Shown one piece after another: positions 1 through 13,542 of a DNA stretch of 64,000 nt. The notes under the pieces were generated by a model. It ran no database searches. It saw only the letters and a program-made list of their open reading frames with translations, and was not told where the DNA came from. The translations under genes and the position numbers were made by a program. Position 1 is the stretch's first letter. Each line of letters starts with the position of its first letter. Origin of the DNA: Drosophila miranda (Eukaryota > Arthropoda > Insecta > Diptera > Drosophilidae); the NCBI RefSeq assembly GCF_003369915.1, contig NC_046676.1:22178001-22242000 (forward strand), given 5' to 3'.

Positions 1-3000
1 CTGCTTTTTGGTGCACGAAACTATTTTATTCGGAATAGCAACTACTATACGATTATTACTGTATGTCCACTGTTTTGTTTCCACTGACGTTTCCGACGAT
101 ACAATTGATCAATCTGCAAGGGTATCTAAAGCTTCGACCCCTAAAGCTATTCTTTCCTCCCTTCTGGTTTGAAATGAAACCAGGGTCGGGCAGAACAAAA
201 CGAAGGGGGGAAACACTGGAGGAGCGCATACCACGACGTATGATGCAAACTTTAATTGCCGCGAATCCTGCAGCTGGAATGGGTTTTTGGCGGCCCCAAC
301 TTGATAATTGATTGCTCAAAGTATGGCAAGAAACGAGTGCCACCAGGCTGGAGAAGGGGCACAACGAAAAGTGAAAGCAAAGAGGAAAAGCCAGGGGGAA
401 AAGCGTGTGAGGGCCTTGATCAAATGGCATAACCGCAGCGATTTCCCTTTGCCTTTGCCGACTTATGAGTTCTGCTCGTCAGGCAGAAATTGTTCCAGCA
501 CCCAGCAGTAAAGGCAAACAAATTTCAATTAGCGGCCCCAAAGGGTTAAGGGGGGTCCACTCAGAGCCCCACTGAAAATGAAAAACCAAAAAACAAATGG
601 GGAATTTTTTGCCAACACTTTTGCTGACACTCGCAATTTTTGAGCTGCGAAAAACATAATTTTTGGAATTATTCAAAGAGGGGCGGATAGGGGTGATGAT
701 AACAAGGGGATTACAAGGGGGAATAACAGGGCGAACTACAGAGGGAGGGTAATAGAGGGTTATGGTAAACATTGTCCAAACAAAATGGAAAATCTAAATC
801 GTATATTGGCCAAATTAAATGCTGAAATATTTGACAGATTTCCATTTTGAACAATAACCATAAAAATTCCACAAAAATAAATATTTACGAGTCAACAAAA
901 GTTATGCAAACAGGATTTAATTGATATCACTCGCATTCAAGACAAACATATAACTTTTGTCTAGAAAATCGCCAATTAAAAGAAAAAGAAAATGGCAGTC
1001 ATAAATCGGCTTAAAATTTTTTGCTGGGAAAACGTTGGCTGGGTTGGCCGAGACTCCTGTGTGGTTTGAGGCAGATGATTGTTGATCAAACTAAGGAATT
1101 TCATAAGCTGTTTTCAGACATCTCTCTGGCAATCCCAAAAATACTTCTTTGACAGTTATGGTACTTTACTGTATACCAATTAATTAATTTTTGTATCTCC
1201 TTTACAGAATATAATGTTCATTCTGAATAATTTATAAGCCACTCTCCATTAGGTTATGGATATTTTCCAGGGAAACTTCAAACAAAAATCTGTATTTTAG
1301 CCTTATTTCGAGCAATTTTTTTCAGTCTGTTGAATGTTGAATGCAAATGCAAAACTCCAGTTGCGCCACCAACCAAGGGGGCTTTTAAATGCAGTTTACT
1401 CGGGCCTAGTCTACCCCTAACCCTCTTTTCCAACTCTAGAATTCATATATATACAATACTTATATATATGTGAACTTCATTTGTTGTTGCTGACTTTGGC
1501 TTAGAGGAGAAAACATTTGCGGGACTCCACTTGATGATGTTGTCGTCGTCGTTGTTGACAAGGCATAAAGTGCAGCATGTTATAGGAAAAAACCAGGTGG
1601 TTCCGAGGTCCCGCAGCAGTCCAGTGTTTGCACAAACACACATTCGCCCAGAGAACGAGACGCAGAGAAAGGAGGGAGAGTTTTTATTATGTCACACAAG
1701 TGCTTCCTATGACACACAACTTCCTGGTTGAGGTTGAGAGCTCGGCAAAAAAGAACAAATGGAAAAAAGACAGGTAGAAAACGAGAAAGGCTTCGGGGCT
1801 TCGTAGTACCGAAGCGTTAGTTACCCTTTGATGAAGGGTAACTACATGGTCTACATACAAATGGTCCATTCCATCTAGTAATACAAGCAGTACATTCCCG
1901 TATTCTTTCCTGACTTCGCCAACACCTGCTCCAAATCGTAAGATCCTCTTAACGGACAGGTCCTTTGAGCAGTGTGCACTTGAGCAACTGCCGAGCAATA
2001 AGACAGTCCACTATGAATGGCCCCGCCCATGGACAGGCGGAGAGTCAGAGATGCAGGCAGCCCGCAAAGTTTCGGCTTCTTGCCGGTGGGGAACTGGTTC
2101 CTGATATGAATTTTTCGGTTCATTTGACAAAAGTTTGATGAAGACTTAAAGTTTTTGCTCGGTTATCTGCTGCCTGCCCTGCTGCCGTCCCAAGGCCCCT
2201 CTCCATCACACACGAGCAGTTGGAGAGCCTTCGAGCGACTGTTCAAGCCGTTACACACGGCGTACACTTAATGCTCGACTCGAGTGACTACAAGAGTATT
2301 GATCACACTCTCTCCCCTTGCCCATTCCCCCTTCCCTCTTTCCATACAATCAGCGACCACACGAAACTCGAAAATTCGAAACATTTCCCACTGCTACTTA
2401 CATAATTGCAAACCGTAGTGCCCCTCCTTCTGCCATTCCGAGGCCAGAACTGTTGCCGAATTCCCGCCGAACTTCATCGAAATTCCAATTAGCGCTTACA
2501 CTCAATTACAAGGCGCAAGTCGTTTGCCTCAGACTCCGTCTCCGCCTCAGTCTCAGTCTCAGTCTGCCACGCCCAAATACCAACCACCAACTCCTACTCG
2601 TACTCCATCAAAAGCAAATAGCAATACAAATAGAAACAAGTTGGGAATTGTTGGTGAATATTCGAACCCAAGGCTATCCTCTAGTCTGGTGATCCCTAGA
2701 GCCTGTTACATGAAATCTCACAATTACAATATACCCCACAAGTACCGCTTAGACAGCACCACAAAACACAGCGAAAACTCGTACTCGTACACTGAAAACT
2801 TTTCTACGAAAATTGCCCAAGATTCGAGTGGAAAGAGTTTTGGCAAATAGAAATAGGAAATGGAAAGTTTCTGGGGTTGTAAGGGGAATGTAACTTTTGG
2901 GAGATGGAAGCCACAAGAACGAGAAACCCTTTTGTTGCCTTCTCGTTAAAGGCCTTGGCAGCAATTTAAAGTCAAGCCAAATATAGAAAACGTTATTAAG

Positions 3001-4888
3001 TTGCGGCGAGAAGGGGTGGGAAGGAAGGCGGCGGCGGCTAGATGAAAACTGCGGCAAATATTGACAGAGGAAAAGTGGAAAGGCTGGATCCCGGCTGCGG
3101 CCCAGCCCCAAATCCGCCGCAGGATATTGAAATTCATGTGTAATTATAAGTACAAACATGCCCATCCACTGCAGGGTAGACATACAATAACCGGGCTGCA
3201 ATCCTTTCAGCCTCGTCCTCATCCTCGTCAGTGGCTTCCCCTTATCCTTTTGTAATTGTTGCTCCGCCTGCCACACACAATATGAAACAATTCTAGCAGC
3301 AAATGTGACGCACACAGCAGCCACAGTCATACGTATGTACAGATTCATCAGCCAATGGGGAAATTAAGCGAAAGGGCTGTGGATCCAGCACCAGGTCCTT
3401 GGAAGGCATCCATCCACCAAAACCTTCATATGATTTCATCAACGTAATACGATAAATTTCATAATGAAACGATGCGTAATTGCCACAAGCCAGCCTCCGT
3501 TCGGGCTCCTCTCTCTGACTTGGATAAGTACATACAGGGATATCTATATCTGCATATGTAAATATATGTACATACATATCTATGTGTGTATGTGTTTGTG
3601 TATGTATGTGGGGTAAATGTGTGGGCGGGTTGATTTTACAAGTTCTGGCTTATTTAAAGAGGCTTTCAGGCCTCTTACGATTTGCTTAAAGTTCAAGATA
3701 TGCATTAAGTAAAAACCAAAGTTAAAATGGAGCTGCAAATGGAAACATTCTTTAACCAATTGGCTGGGAAACTTTGTAGGCATATTTTTCAGCACACTCG
3801 TACTGATTGCCATCATGGGATAACATTCCATAGCCATTTCTTACTTAAAAATATGTTTCCTTTGCACTCTTTCAACGTCTTGTGTATCTATCCATCTGTA
3901 TCCTTCAAGGCTAACAATCCAGCTATCAATTCATCTATCTATCTATCAATCAATCTGTACATCACTCCATCTACCCATTCGTTCATCCACTTACGTCTGC
4001 AATCACTAAATCAACCAACTGATTGCCCCCGCCCCACATCGTTTATCACCTATTCCGCACTTTTCCCTCCAATCAATGCAAATTTCATGCAGTTTTCCCT
4101 TCTCCTTCTTTGCAAAAAACAAAAGCGGCCCATAAAAAAAAGCCCATAAAAAAAAAATACGTTGCCGCAATTGAAAATGTATGACACCTCAAGCACATTG
4201 AATGCATTTGCATTGAATGCACGAAATGCACAATTTATTTCTTAATATTTTTAAAAACCTTCTATGTGAAAAAATGTGCACCAGCACAGCCCCAAACCCC
4301 TCGATCCCTCCGCTTTTGCCACCAGCTGCCTCAAACAATTTCCCCTTTCCAGCTTTTCATTTTTGCCTTTCAGCGTGTCACATTTTTTATGCGTGCGAGT
4401 GAAATTTGTTTTCATTTCATTTAAAACAGAAATATTTACCCTCTTTTTTTTGATGTGACCTTTTTTTGCCATGTGTGCTTCCTGCCTCCCGTAATTGTTT
4501 TATGTTCCCCTCATCTACTGATGGAGAGAGAGAGAGAGAGAGAGAGTGGAGATACCAGAGAGGCGACAAATTCAAATGCAATAAATTTTTATTAATTTCT
4601 TTGTGTGTTCATGGATTGTGTTCGTGTGAGCGCTTTGTTTGCCCTGTGATTTTGAGCAATTTGTTAAAACAAATATTTATATAAATTTGTATCCATGGCA
4701 GTGTGCTTGCAATACCCAATAATCAGCCACATTCAGGGGTATATTGTGTCCGTGTTTTGTCTAGCTTTCTACTATTTTACTGTCACAATCTTCCGACTCT
4801 CACAACAACAAAAAATTCCCTACAATATAGAAATTTTGCAAAATATCGGCAAAAGTTAGGATTGGAGTTCTTTGTTCTGCCGCTTGCG
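1..4888. other. Non-coding stretch, no gene seen
   Basis: No open frame here has the composition, length or splice context of a real exon; the open frames present are short and of low complexity. The stretch is AT-rich with purine or pyrimidine runs and tetranucleotide tracts (for example imperfect ATCT repeats near 3,935-3,960 and TATG-type repeats near 3,545-3,610). It may contain the promoter of the small membrane-protein gene that starts at 4,889, but I could not fix a core promoter. Confidence 0.6.
4524..4546. repeat. (GA)n microsatellite
   Basis: About 11 uninterrupted GA units, roughly 340 bp upstream of the start codon at 4,889. GA tracts near fly promoters can bind GAGA factor; whether this one does is not shown. 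Confidence 0.85.
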
Positions 4889-5455
4889 ATGGAAGGAAAA
4901 CTCCTGTCTGGAGTGCTTAGTGGCCTGCTCTGTGGCAGCGGAGCGTATGGCTGTTACAAGATGGATCCCCTGGTGCAGCCCTTTGGCTACATCTCCTGCA
5001 TGATGGCCTACACCCATGGGACCCTGGGGCTGATCGTTTCGCTGCGCAAGGCCGGGAACTACCACTGCCCCCACATGTGGCTCACGCGTACCCTCATGGA
5101 AATCGGCCAGGTGACGCTGATCAACACAGAGCTGTACAATTCTTCGACGGGCATCCGCAGAGCCCTTGCCTTCGGTCTCTCCCTGGGGGCCATCGGATTT
5201 CTCTCGGCCAAGATGCCCCACGTGGTGTTCTGGCGCACTGTGATTGGTTTCTGCAACATCTACTCGCTCACCGTGCGGGCCCAGACCGAGCGTAGAAGCG
5301 TCTATATGCTACTAGCTCTTCTGAACTTGGCGGCCATCGATGGGGTGGACTTTATAAAGCGGAACATTCGCCGACACTACGGCGAGAATATTTCCAAAGT
5401 CTGCTACATTGGCATCACACTTTTGGCCGCACGAATCTTTGTGGCAAAAAACTAG
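4889..5455 (+). CDS. Uncharacterised small multi-pass membrane protein (188 aa)
   Basis: Single open exon of 188 codons plus TAG. The ATG at 4,889 (MEGKLLSG) is the first in-frame Met; the frame is open further upstream but only from a GTG, so I start at the ATG. The protein is hydrophobic, with about four likely membrane segments: residues ~5-20 (small-residue rich, LLSGVLSGLLCGSG), ~30-50, ~90-125 (the stretch around AFGLSLGAIGF) and a C-terminal helix near residues 170-185, separated by basic loops such as RRSVY and FIKRNIRRHYGEN. No signal-peptide cleavage site is obvious, and I recognise no catalytic motif or named family. Codon use is G/C-ending, as in the other real exons of the window and unlike the flanking DNA, which supports coding. 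An ATTAAA-type poly(A) signal lies just downstream near 5,501. It shares the strand with the CUB gene that follows about 8-10 kb later. The function is unknown. Confidence 0.8.
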   Translation: MEGKLLSGVLSGLLCGSGAYGCYKMDPLVQPFGYISCMMAYTHGTLGLIVSLRKAGNYHCPHMWLTRTLMEIGQVTLINTELYNSSTGIRRALAFGLSLGAIGFLSAKMPHVVFWRTVIGFCNIYSLTVRAQTERRSVYMLLALLNLAAIDGVDFIKRNIRRHYGENISKVCYIGITLLAARIFVAKN

Positions 5456-7170
5456 GTCAGTAGCAGATTACTCTTCATTATGGCCATATTTTTGCAACCA
5501 ATTAAAGCAGAATTTCTAACACTTATATGTGTCTACAAGTTCCCCTTTAAAGGGTGTCTTTTAGTCGTAATGCAGGCGACTTATTTGCTTATGTGATTAT
5601 ACAGAGCAGAGAAGAGCAGCATACTCGTACCACCTTTGTTTTGATTTATTTGTACGTACGGATCGCAATGATTTATGGAATCCCGTGTGGACAAGTTGGT
5701 CTGGAATATAGCAGAAAATATGCTGAAATAATAATCTTTGTAGGGGGTGGGTGGTGGAGTTGACTGCTATGCCCCTTTGACAAATTCAATTACTTGAAAC
5801 CCTCCATTGTCTCATGGAGAGCGGCTGATAGCTGTATATCATCTGGTTAAGGCCCTTTTGGTGGTCGACTGGGGGCCAAGTGGTACTGGAAAAAGCTTTA
5901 CGAAAACACTCACAACTTTGCCATACAGTAATTTCCTGTCAAACTTTGTGCATTGTAATTGAGTGTAAAGGCAAAACTTTGCCTACTCCTCGAGGGGTAC
6001 TTTCGGGGATGCGGAGCACCATCCGAGCTTGGCTGCTGTATCTTCACTCTGTTCCCCAAAGCCAAAGCCGCAATTGAGGAAGCTACTCACAAAAAAAAAA
6101 GTACACAAAAATATGGAAAAAACTTCCATAAACTGTAGACAACGCCATGGAGATAGAGGGCTGTACACATATGATGCGGTTGCCGCTTCAATTTCTGAGG
6201 CTTCTGTTTTCTCGTTAAACAAGAAATAAAGAAAAACCAAAATATGGTTAGACTTTTAACTTGTTTATTTCGCGGAGACTCCTGCGCACACACACACACA
6301 CCCGGAGAAGCACTTGAAATAAGTTTTTTAATTTAATTTTCGTGAATATTTCTTTGCCACGTATGGTCTTTCGAAATATTCGTAATTACAAAGTGGAGAA
6401 AACCACCCCTAATTGGTGGGGTGTGTTCGGGTGGATTGGTTTCTCGAACTATGAATATGAAATGTGATTCAAGTAATTGATGGCCTTGCTTCCTGATTGA
6501 TGGTATTGATGCAAATAATTAGAGTGTTTAATGAAACTGAAACGAAGGACAGAGCAAGTAAATGCAATCCTAAAGCACTTCCCAAATGAACAGAATTTAA
6601 TAGGAGCATTCAAATTCACACCATATCTCCCGCAAAATCTTGACTCGGACCATTGTACCCAAAGCATCGAGGCAAAACCCAATCAACGTTGCTCATACGC
6701 CCCATTGTCTCGTCCGCAAATTAAACGCTACACATTAATCGGCTGTGGCTGCTGGTGCGGCAGTCGTCTGGCAGCAAGGAGTGCTATATAAATATTAATA
6801 ACGTTTCAAATGCCAGGCCTAACTATAGCACTTACTCAGGCCACACGCCATACACGGCGCACACATCCACACACACACATACACCCACAGCGGTGGAGGG
6901 CTCTTCCGCCCCATGAGAGCATGTCAAACACATCAAAGATGACAGACACTGGGGGGCTGGGCTGTACATTTTACAATTGCTACAAATTGCATTCGCTCCG
7001 CTTTGTGGAGCATTCCCCTCACGAGTGGAGTGGCGTGGAGTGGAGGAGATGGTTTTGGAGAGGTATTATACACCGAAACATCAGCCTAAACAACATTACA
7101 ACATGCATCATCAACGTAATCAACAACAAGCGCGACAAAACACGACAGCGACAGCCATGTGGAGGAGGCA

Positions 7171-7199
7171 GATGATGATGATGATGATGATGATGATGA
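7171..7199. repeat. (GAT)n microsatellite
   Basis: About nine to ten GAT units in a row within non-coding DNA. The His/Met-run frames read across it are artefacts of the repeat. Confidence 0.85.
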
Positions 7200-8484
7200 G
7201 GCTCTCTTCTACATGTCGTGTCATTCAACCGATATCGCTTGATCTATAGCGATGAGGCGGGGAGGTGGCTAATGTGGTATGGTTCCACCTAGTTCGTGAG
7301 CAAATTTAGTCATGTGCGTGCCACAGCCAACTTCATCATCCAGCGACAGCGACCTAGTGCTCCTTCTTTCTTTGTTTGTGTTTATCTGCGTATTAAATTG
7401 CAAGCTCGTGTCATTCCCGGTATTTGTTCTACTCCTCCATTGTACGAGTGCTTCCCATCCCTGCCACATCCCCCCCATCTATTTGTGTCTGCCTTTTCCC
7501 TGGCTTTGTCATTTTTCTGCCATTATTTTTATCTGCACGTGAGTCTGTCGAGTCCGATTCAGTGGTGCCTGTGCCTGTGCCTGAGCCAGAGCCAGAGCCT
7601 TGGCTCTTCTCTTGTTTTTCCACCAGTCTTAAATTGTCGGCTATAAGTTTTATTATCTCTGAGAAAACACAAAAGATAGCCGTAAAAATAGTCCATCTAT
7701 CCGAGCTACGGCAATGCCTGTGAAGTTCCCTGTTGCCAGAGTGAGAGCTGCCTTATAAATGAGTTAAACTTGCGAGAAAATTAGATGCATTCATCTCAAT
7801 GAATCATTGTTATCGGTGCCAATTAATCGGCAGTTTATCGCTTGGATTGATGGCCACAAATATTTTATATTTAAGATTAAAGTAGTCAACCAAGTCAGGA
7901 ATGTTAAATAATCTCAGTTGGAGTCTTTCTCCAGCCATCACTTATTTTTTGTAACATTTTTCCTTGAGATTCCCTTACAAATTCATTCGTTCTGCTACCT
8001 TTAAATATCAATAAATTGATTTCACCAAGCTCTTATAATTCCCCTTGAGATTATCCATAGTTTGGGAGCTTGAAACATTCCTTAAGACCTGTGTATGGAC
8101 CTAAGTTTTAGACCTCTTAATCGTTTCCTGTAAATATTCGCCTCAACATTCCCGCTAATCCACTCCACTTTCACTCGTCTGGAAGACATCTCAATCCAGA
8201 AGGACTCCCTGCCATCGCAAGCTGTCTGCACCATGTTCCTGGGGTCCTAGGGTGATCCTGGGCCAAGTTTTGCTGCTTGGTTTCGTCTGTGAATTGTGGC
8301 CAGAACACTCGTGCAGCATGTGCCACCACCAGACAAAAATAGACAGAAGTATGTCGCGTTGAGTGTGAGTGCCACTGTCTTGATTGTCTGCTGCCATTCG
8401 GACTCGAGGCCTACAAAATGTGTTGCCCTTTCAGGGGGAGTCATGCACGCCATGCATGACAATTTTTCGGGGGGCTCCCACGGG

Positions 8485-8506
8485 CACACACACACACACA
8501 CACACA
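8485..8506. repeat. (CA)n microsatellite
   Basis: Eleven CA units in non-coding DNA upstream of the CUB gene. Similar CA tracts occur at about 6,288-6,300, 17,476-17,503 and 29,485-29,500. Confidence 0.85.
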
Positions 8507-11500
8507 GACACTCACTCCCAAAAGTAAATTTCATGCAATTTGTTATGTTTTACGAGTGTGTGCGACGTTTAATGGGGGGACAGGGGAACAGGGGGGACTA
8601 TGATGTTACGCCTGGGAATCTCAAAATGACAGACTTCAATTTATACAATTTATTTTATTAAGTCAAACGTTTGTCTCTGTCCCCGTCACGCTCCCACTTT
8701 AGCTCTGGCCTGGCCCTCCTTTGGCTCTGTCTCTTTCTCTGGCCCCCATTTCGCTCTGTCTCTTTCTCTGTCCCCCATTTGGCTTTTTTTCTGCCTCTCT
8801 TTCACTCTTTTTTTCTGTGTGTGCGTGCGTTTTATTAACAAATTGATGAAACAATTTCCGCAGCGTTTAATATACGAGCCAATTCGTACGCGTATTTCGC
8901 TTTTTCCGCTTTGCCCATCAACTTTTTTTGATTTCCGTTCTGGAAAATCCAATTGGGCAACCGAAGGAAATAGGGTAGCAGCTATGGCAGGTAATCTGAT
9001 AGATTTTCAGAGGGCAGACTTGGCGATTAATTATCTTTCAAATAAATACTTCAGAATAGGTACCGCATGGTGGGATACTGAGACAACTTAGAAGAATGTT
9101 CTATAGCTCATAGTTATATCCTATATTTTAATTCCCTTATGAGTCCCTTTGAGATAAGACTTCCTTAACTTCTGTACTAAAAGAAAAGCCTTGAAAGAAC
9201 GTGTCTACAATCTAGCATAAGAATGGATTTCAAATTGAATTCGGCATGTTTTTCTTCGGAAATTCCCTAATCATATACACCCCTCATCACTGACAATATA
9301 CAGGGTACATGTACAGACCGTTTGACAATTCCATCTCTCTTTATGGGCACGTTGAATTTACTTTTTTAATGCACACACTCATAAAAATCAACGAAATTGG
9401 TATATTTCAATTGCGTCTGGAACAGGACCTGCACGAGAATTACAGAGTACGAGGCGAATGGAAGAGCAAAGGACCAAAATCATTGGGCAAGTCATGATGG
9501 CCACCTAAGCGGCCATATAAATCTCAATTTATGTTGGCTATTTAGAAATTTTGGGCACGCAGCAACCATTTCGGCTTAGGTCCGGGACTGAGGCTGGGGC
9601 TAGCATCTCTATGCTTTAGGCCTCAAAATTATTGAATCTAATTAACTTAAATGAAATGAATGAAGAGATGTGATGGGGCAGCAATAAGAGCAGGATCAGG
9701 AGCATAAATAGGAGCAGTAATGGCAGCACGGACAGGGACACGAGCCAAGGACTCGTTTAATTTATGGATGTGTATATAAATTCATTTGAAACGCTTTAAT
9801 TGATGCCAAATGGGAAAACGGTTTCGTGCCTGACCAACATCTCTCTCTCTCTCTACCCCGAGGAGAGTGGGCGAGCTATAAGCCATTGTGGGTTGAAGGT
9901 CAACAGATTGATTGGAGGGATTAGGGTATACGACTGCCAGCAGCAAGATGCGGTTTTTGCTCCCGGCTCCTGCTGGCTTCTGCTTATTGAAAATTGTGTC
10001 TAACTCGTACTTTCTGTTGGCCCCCAAAATTGATGGGATAACAAAATTTCCCAGATACCTTGTCATTAATCACTGGCAATGGGTCCGGGCAGAAGACGCC
10101 TGAGTGGGGTGAAGGATTGTGAAGAAAAGGCTTTAATGTTTACAGAGGGATTTGGGTGCGCAGATTAGGGAATTGGTGGTAGTCTCATAACAAAGGAGGC
10201 ATTCGCTATCAGTACTTGTATGAATTACAGATTTAAGGAGCTTGTATCATGTTTTTTTTGGGAGTAAACGTTTCTTGAAACTGGGTGGAAGTTTACAGGT
10301 GCCCCAAGATAAATATTCACACTCTTACACTTCATTCATACTGTTTTCTTCGTTGTTTAAACTCTGATTCGTGGCTATTTGGCCTCCACTAGCAGCAAAT
10401 GAACTTCTGATGAACTTGTCAAGCCTGAACTCTCTGAAAACTCTCAACTGAACCTTGTCCTTTTCGACACTGTACTGCTGAAACCCTTCTCATTTCGTCG
10501 CTGTACCGACAAGCTGGACATGAAGGGCGGCGCTCTGCTCTTGGCATATTCGATATGCAATGAACAAATTCGTAAAAATTCGCCTCAGGTAGGGGGTCCT
10601 TTCTTGCCGCTCATGCTGATGAGGCTACCCCCCGAATACCGACATCGAATCAATATTTAGATACTACAAAACTGAACCCTTCAGCGGGACAGAGAACCAG
10701 GAACCGGAACACGTACCCCTTAGGCATGCAGATGGCATAGACACTGCCTTCATTTAACTAATGCAGGACCGAAAAAAAATCCCCAAGTCACAGACAGAAT
10801 CGGAGATTTTGCCCTCTAGTTGTCACCCACCAAAAACAGAGCCAGAAAAAATACCAAAATCATAAAATTTCCTGCCAAAAAAAAAAAAACGAAACTGAAG
10901 AAATCCGCAAGAATCAGCATAAAAAGTGTAAAAGGTCGCCGGTCGCCGCACAAATATGGCCCTAGGGTCTGGCCAAAAAAAAAATCTATAAACGAGAGAG
11001 AGAGAGAGGGAAACTCTTACGCATCGAAGCACAAAGTGACCCTGGAAGCAGGCAAGACTTTGAGCAAAGGACACCCGAAGGAGAGGCAGGAAAGGTCAGG
11101 GAGTTGGGGCACAGAGTAATGCCGATACACAGGCCTTTGCCAGAGGAGAAAATATATCAGGCAATGCGAACGAGAAAACTTTTTAATGGATCTTCATGTT
11201 GATAAAATTATCACGAAACAGGAAGGAGCGAACGGTAGAAAAAACTCAGGCAATGACCATGAGAAAGCGAATACACTAGGAACAAATTGGAGACAAATGG
11301 AAAGTGTTCCAATATTATACTCCATGGATCCTCCATGGATTGGTAAAGGTTGCCCAACTGTGGTAAGGGCTGTCCAAGGGGAGAACTGAAGTTGGATACT
11401 CTCTCATGTATTTGTTTTCCTTTAATTCCCAGACTATTCCGACTTCATAGTAGATATTCCCAACCATCTAAGGAGAGAGTATACCAGGAGGCGGCTCTGT

Positions 11501-13388
11501 TGGGTCTATGTTTTATTTTAGTTATCGTTTGAGTTTTGTTTTCCTTTCCCTCTGACAGATTTGCTCCACTTCTCTGTATCATCGACTCCTCCTCCTCATT
11601 CGGCATTCAATCAGTCTGTCAGTGAATCATTCACTGGGTTTGCTTTTGGGTGTTTTTTGTACGGTGGGGTATGGGGGTTTCCTTTCCATTTGTGTGTGAA
11701 ATTTGAGTAGGCAATTTTAATAATTTAAGTAAATGATCCATCACCGTTACAGTTAATCTATCAACGACAGGCGACCGAGTGCGAGTCCATTGGGAGGAGG
11801 GGGTCCCCATCTTCTGGATTTTCCTTTCTAACAAATTGTCTTGTTAAAAGTTTTTGGTCGGGTCCCCCTCCGCACACAAAAAAAAAGGAATAAGATAAAA
11901 AGTGACTGGAAAAATGTTGAGAAATGTTTTTGCTCTGATAAGAAAGAATTTGCTGGCTATTAGTATTTAAAGCGTCAGGTCATTTATATTCATTTGAATG
12001 TGGGGGGATTCGGATGAGGAGAGCGGAGGCTGCAAGTGTTGATGGATAATCTGAATGTCCTTGAAGTGGACAAGGCACACAAAAAGCCATCAAGGCATTC
12101 AGCTTGAAAGAGAAGTATCTTTAAGATTTATCCGAATGAAAGCTGTTGTTGAAGAATAATTGAGAATTGGCCTTGAATGGTTTCAGCATTCTTTGATTGA
12201 TGTATTTTTAAGTCTGTACTGAAAGAGATATACCCAAAAGATAGAACGTAAGTAGTAGACCTTTTGGAGGTCATTCGGTTATAGTTCAATACTTTTCCAT
12301 ATGTATTATTCAAAGCCAGTTCATCGCACACTCCATGGATCCGTATTAATTTAATATGTCAACAGATTTCCATCTCTATTTTATCGAATCGAACCGACGC
12401 TGGAGTAGTCAGACCCTGCTCAACCAATTCCATGTTTTGATGGGCAAATGAAAGTTTCACTTCCCTTTTCCTTCATTTTTCTTTTGGGGGACTTCCCTTT
12501 CAAATTTTATGCAAATTCTGTTGTTGTATTTTACGAGCTTTCTGGGGCTCGTCGTCAAGTGGTAAATCACTTATTTGAATAAGTCAATTTCATTTCATTC
12601 CCTTTACGACGAACCGAACCCTCTTCGAGTGGGGTTCCACATTAAACATCAATCCTTATAGAGGGATCCTGCATCGAACCCAGCTGAAAAATAGTTCAAG
12701 CAGCTTTGGCGAGGAAAATTCTATTAAAATATTTATGCAAATACAAAGAGGAAGCAATCTACAAGGCAGCAGCCATGGAAAGCTCTCGATCTGCCCTATC
12801 TATGGGTCCCCTCCTCTGCTCTCCACTGCTCTGGCTCTGGTGCGTGTATGCATGAAAAATGTTGAACAAACGATTTTCATAATCGATTTTCATGTCGGCC
12901 CCGGCAGGGCCCTCAATGGCTGTTGACAACACACAGTAGGAGGAGTGGCAGGAGTAGGTGGTTGAAGGATGGGGATATGGGGATATGGGGGCATACGCTT
13001 GTCAACCTTTATCAAAAAAGGGATGTACCAGCGTCAGATGAAGCAGCCACTGAGCGGGGAAGGCCACAAAGAGAGAACGAAAGCCGAGACAAATGCGATG
13101 TGCGTCTGCTGACAATATATCAACATGTGGGCAGAGTCCCCTCTGAATCGGAGCATATACATATATGCAAAGGCCCAGCGACTTTCACCATTTTTCCAGC
13201 TTGACTTTGGGTCCTCCACCAGCTCTTCCGGGTCCTTCACAGGTTAGTCGCACAGGCAGCAAAGGCAGCGAAGGCAGCAAAGCGCATCTAATCGATTCGG
13301 AGCAGGAGGATGTCGGCGCTCTGTCTAGGACTCGGGCCACTATAGATTGTTCTTTTCTGTTGTTGTTGCTGCTGTCCTCGACTGCAGG

Positions 13389-13542
13389 CTTGTAGCCCCA
13401 TTGAGTGGGTGTATCGCATGTGACAATAGTTGTGTGAACTTTACAGGACGAAGATTAAGGACTCAAGGAGTACCAGCAGCAGCAGCAGCAGCACCACCAC
13501 CAGGAGGCGGAGCTGAAGCTGAAGCCGAAGCCGGCTTAACAA
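13389..13542 (+). CDS. Tentative upstream coding exon of the CUB gene
   Basis: The first certain CUB exon begins with two bases that complete a split codon. Upstream, a frame running into PAAAAAAPPPGGGAEAEAEAG ends in a splice-donor-like A|GTGAGT at 13,542 in the matching phase (one leftover base). Joining the two gives an uninterrupted Gly/Ala-rich reading (…GLT-S-GGSGSGG…). Possible 3' splice sites are the CTGCAG ending at 13,388 and a TTTACAG ending near 13,446; the true left edge is therefore unsure. There is no in-frame ATG, so a still earlier exon would be needed for the start codon and signal peptide. It could equally be untranslated or not an exon at all. Confidence 0.3.

Larger units (their letters stand above)
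5456..13388. other. Long non-coding stretch, possibly 5' region or first intron of the CUB gene
   Basis: No convincing coding exon. It holds several microsatellites (GAT, CA, CT, GA), long homopolymer runs and low-complexity proline/threonine-type frames. Because the CUB gene downstream lacks a visible start codon, one or more of its first exons may lie here, but no ATG-signal peptide-splice donor combination stood out. Confidence 0.5.

Noticed and set aside
7019..7249. Histidine-run and methionine-run open frames
   Set aside because: Both are translations of the (GAT)n microsatellite and its complement.
10820..11119. Lys/Arg-rich 99-codon open frame
   Set aside because: Begins at a TTG and is an artefact of poly-A and GA-rich DNA.
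13165..13395. 76-codon plus-strand frame with an LLLLLL stretch as the CUB gene's signal peptide
   Set aside because: Attractive (ATG and a Leu run), but the frame stops at 13,395 before any splice donor in the phase needed for the poly-Gly exon.
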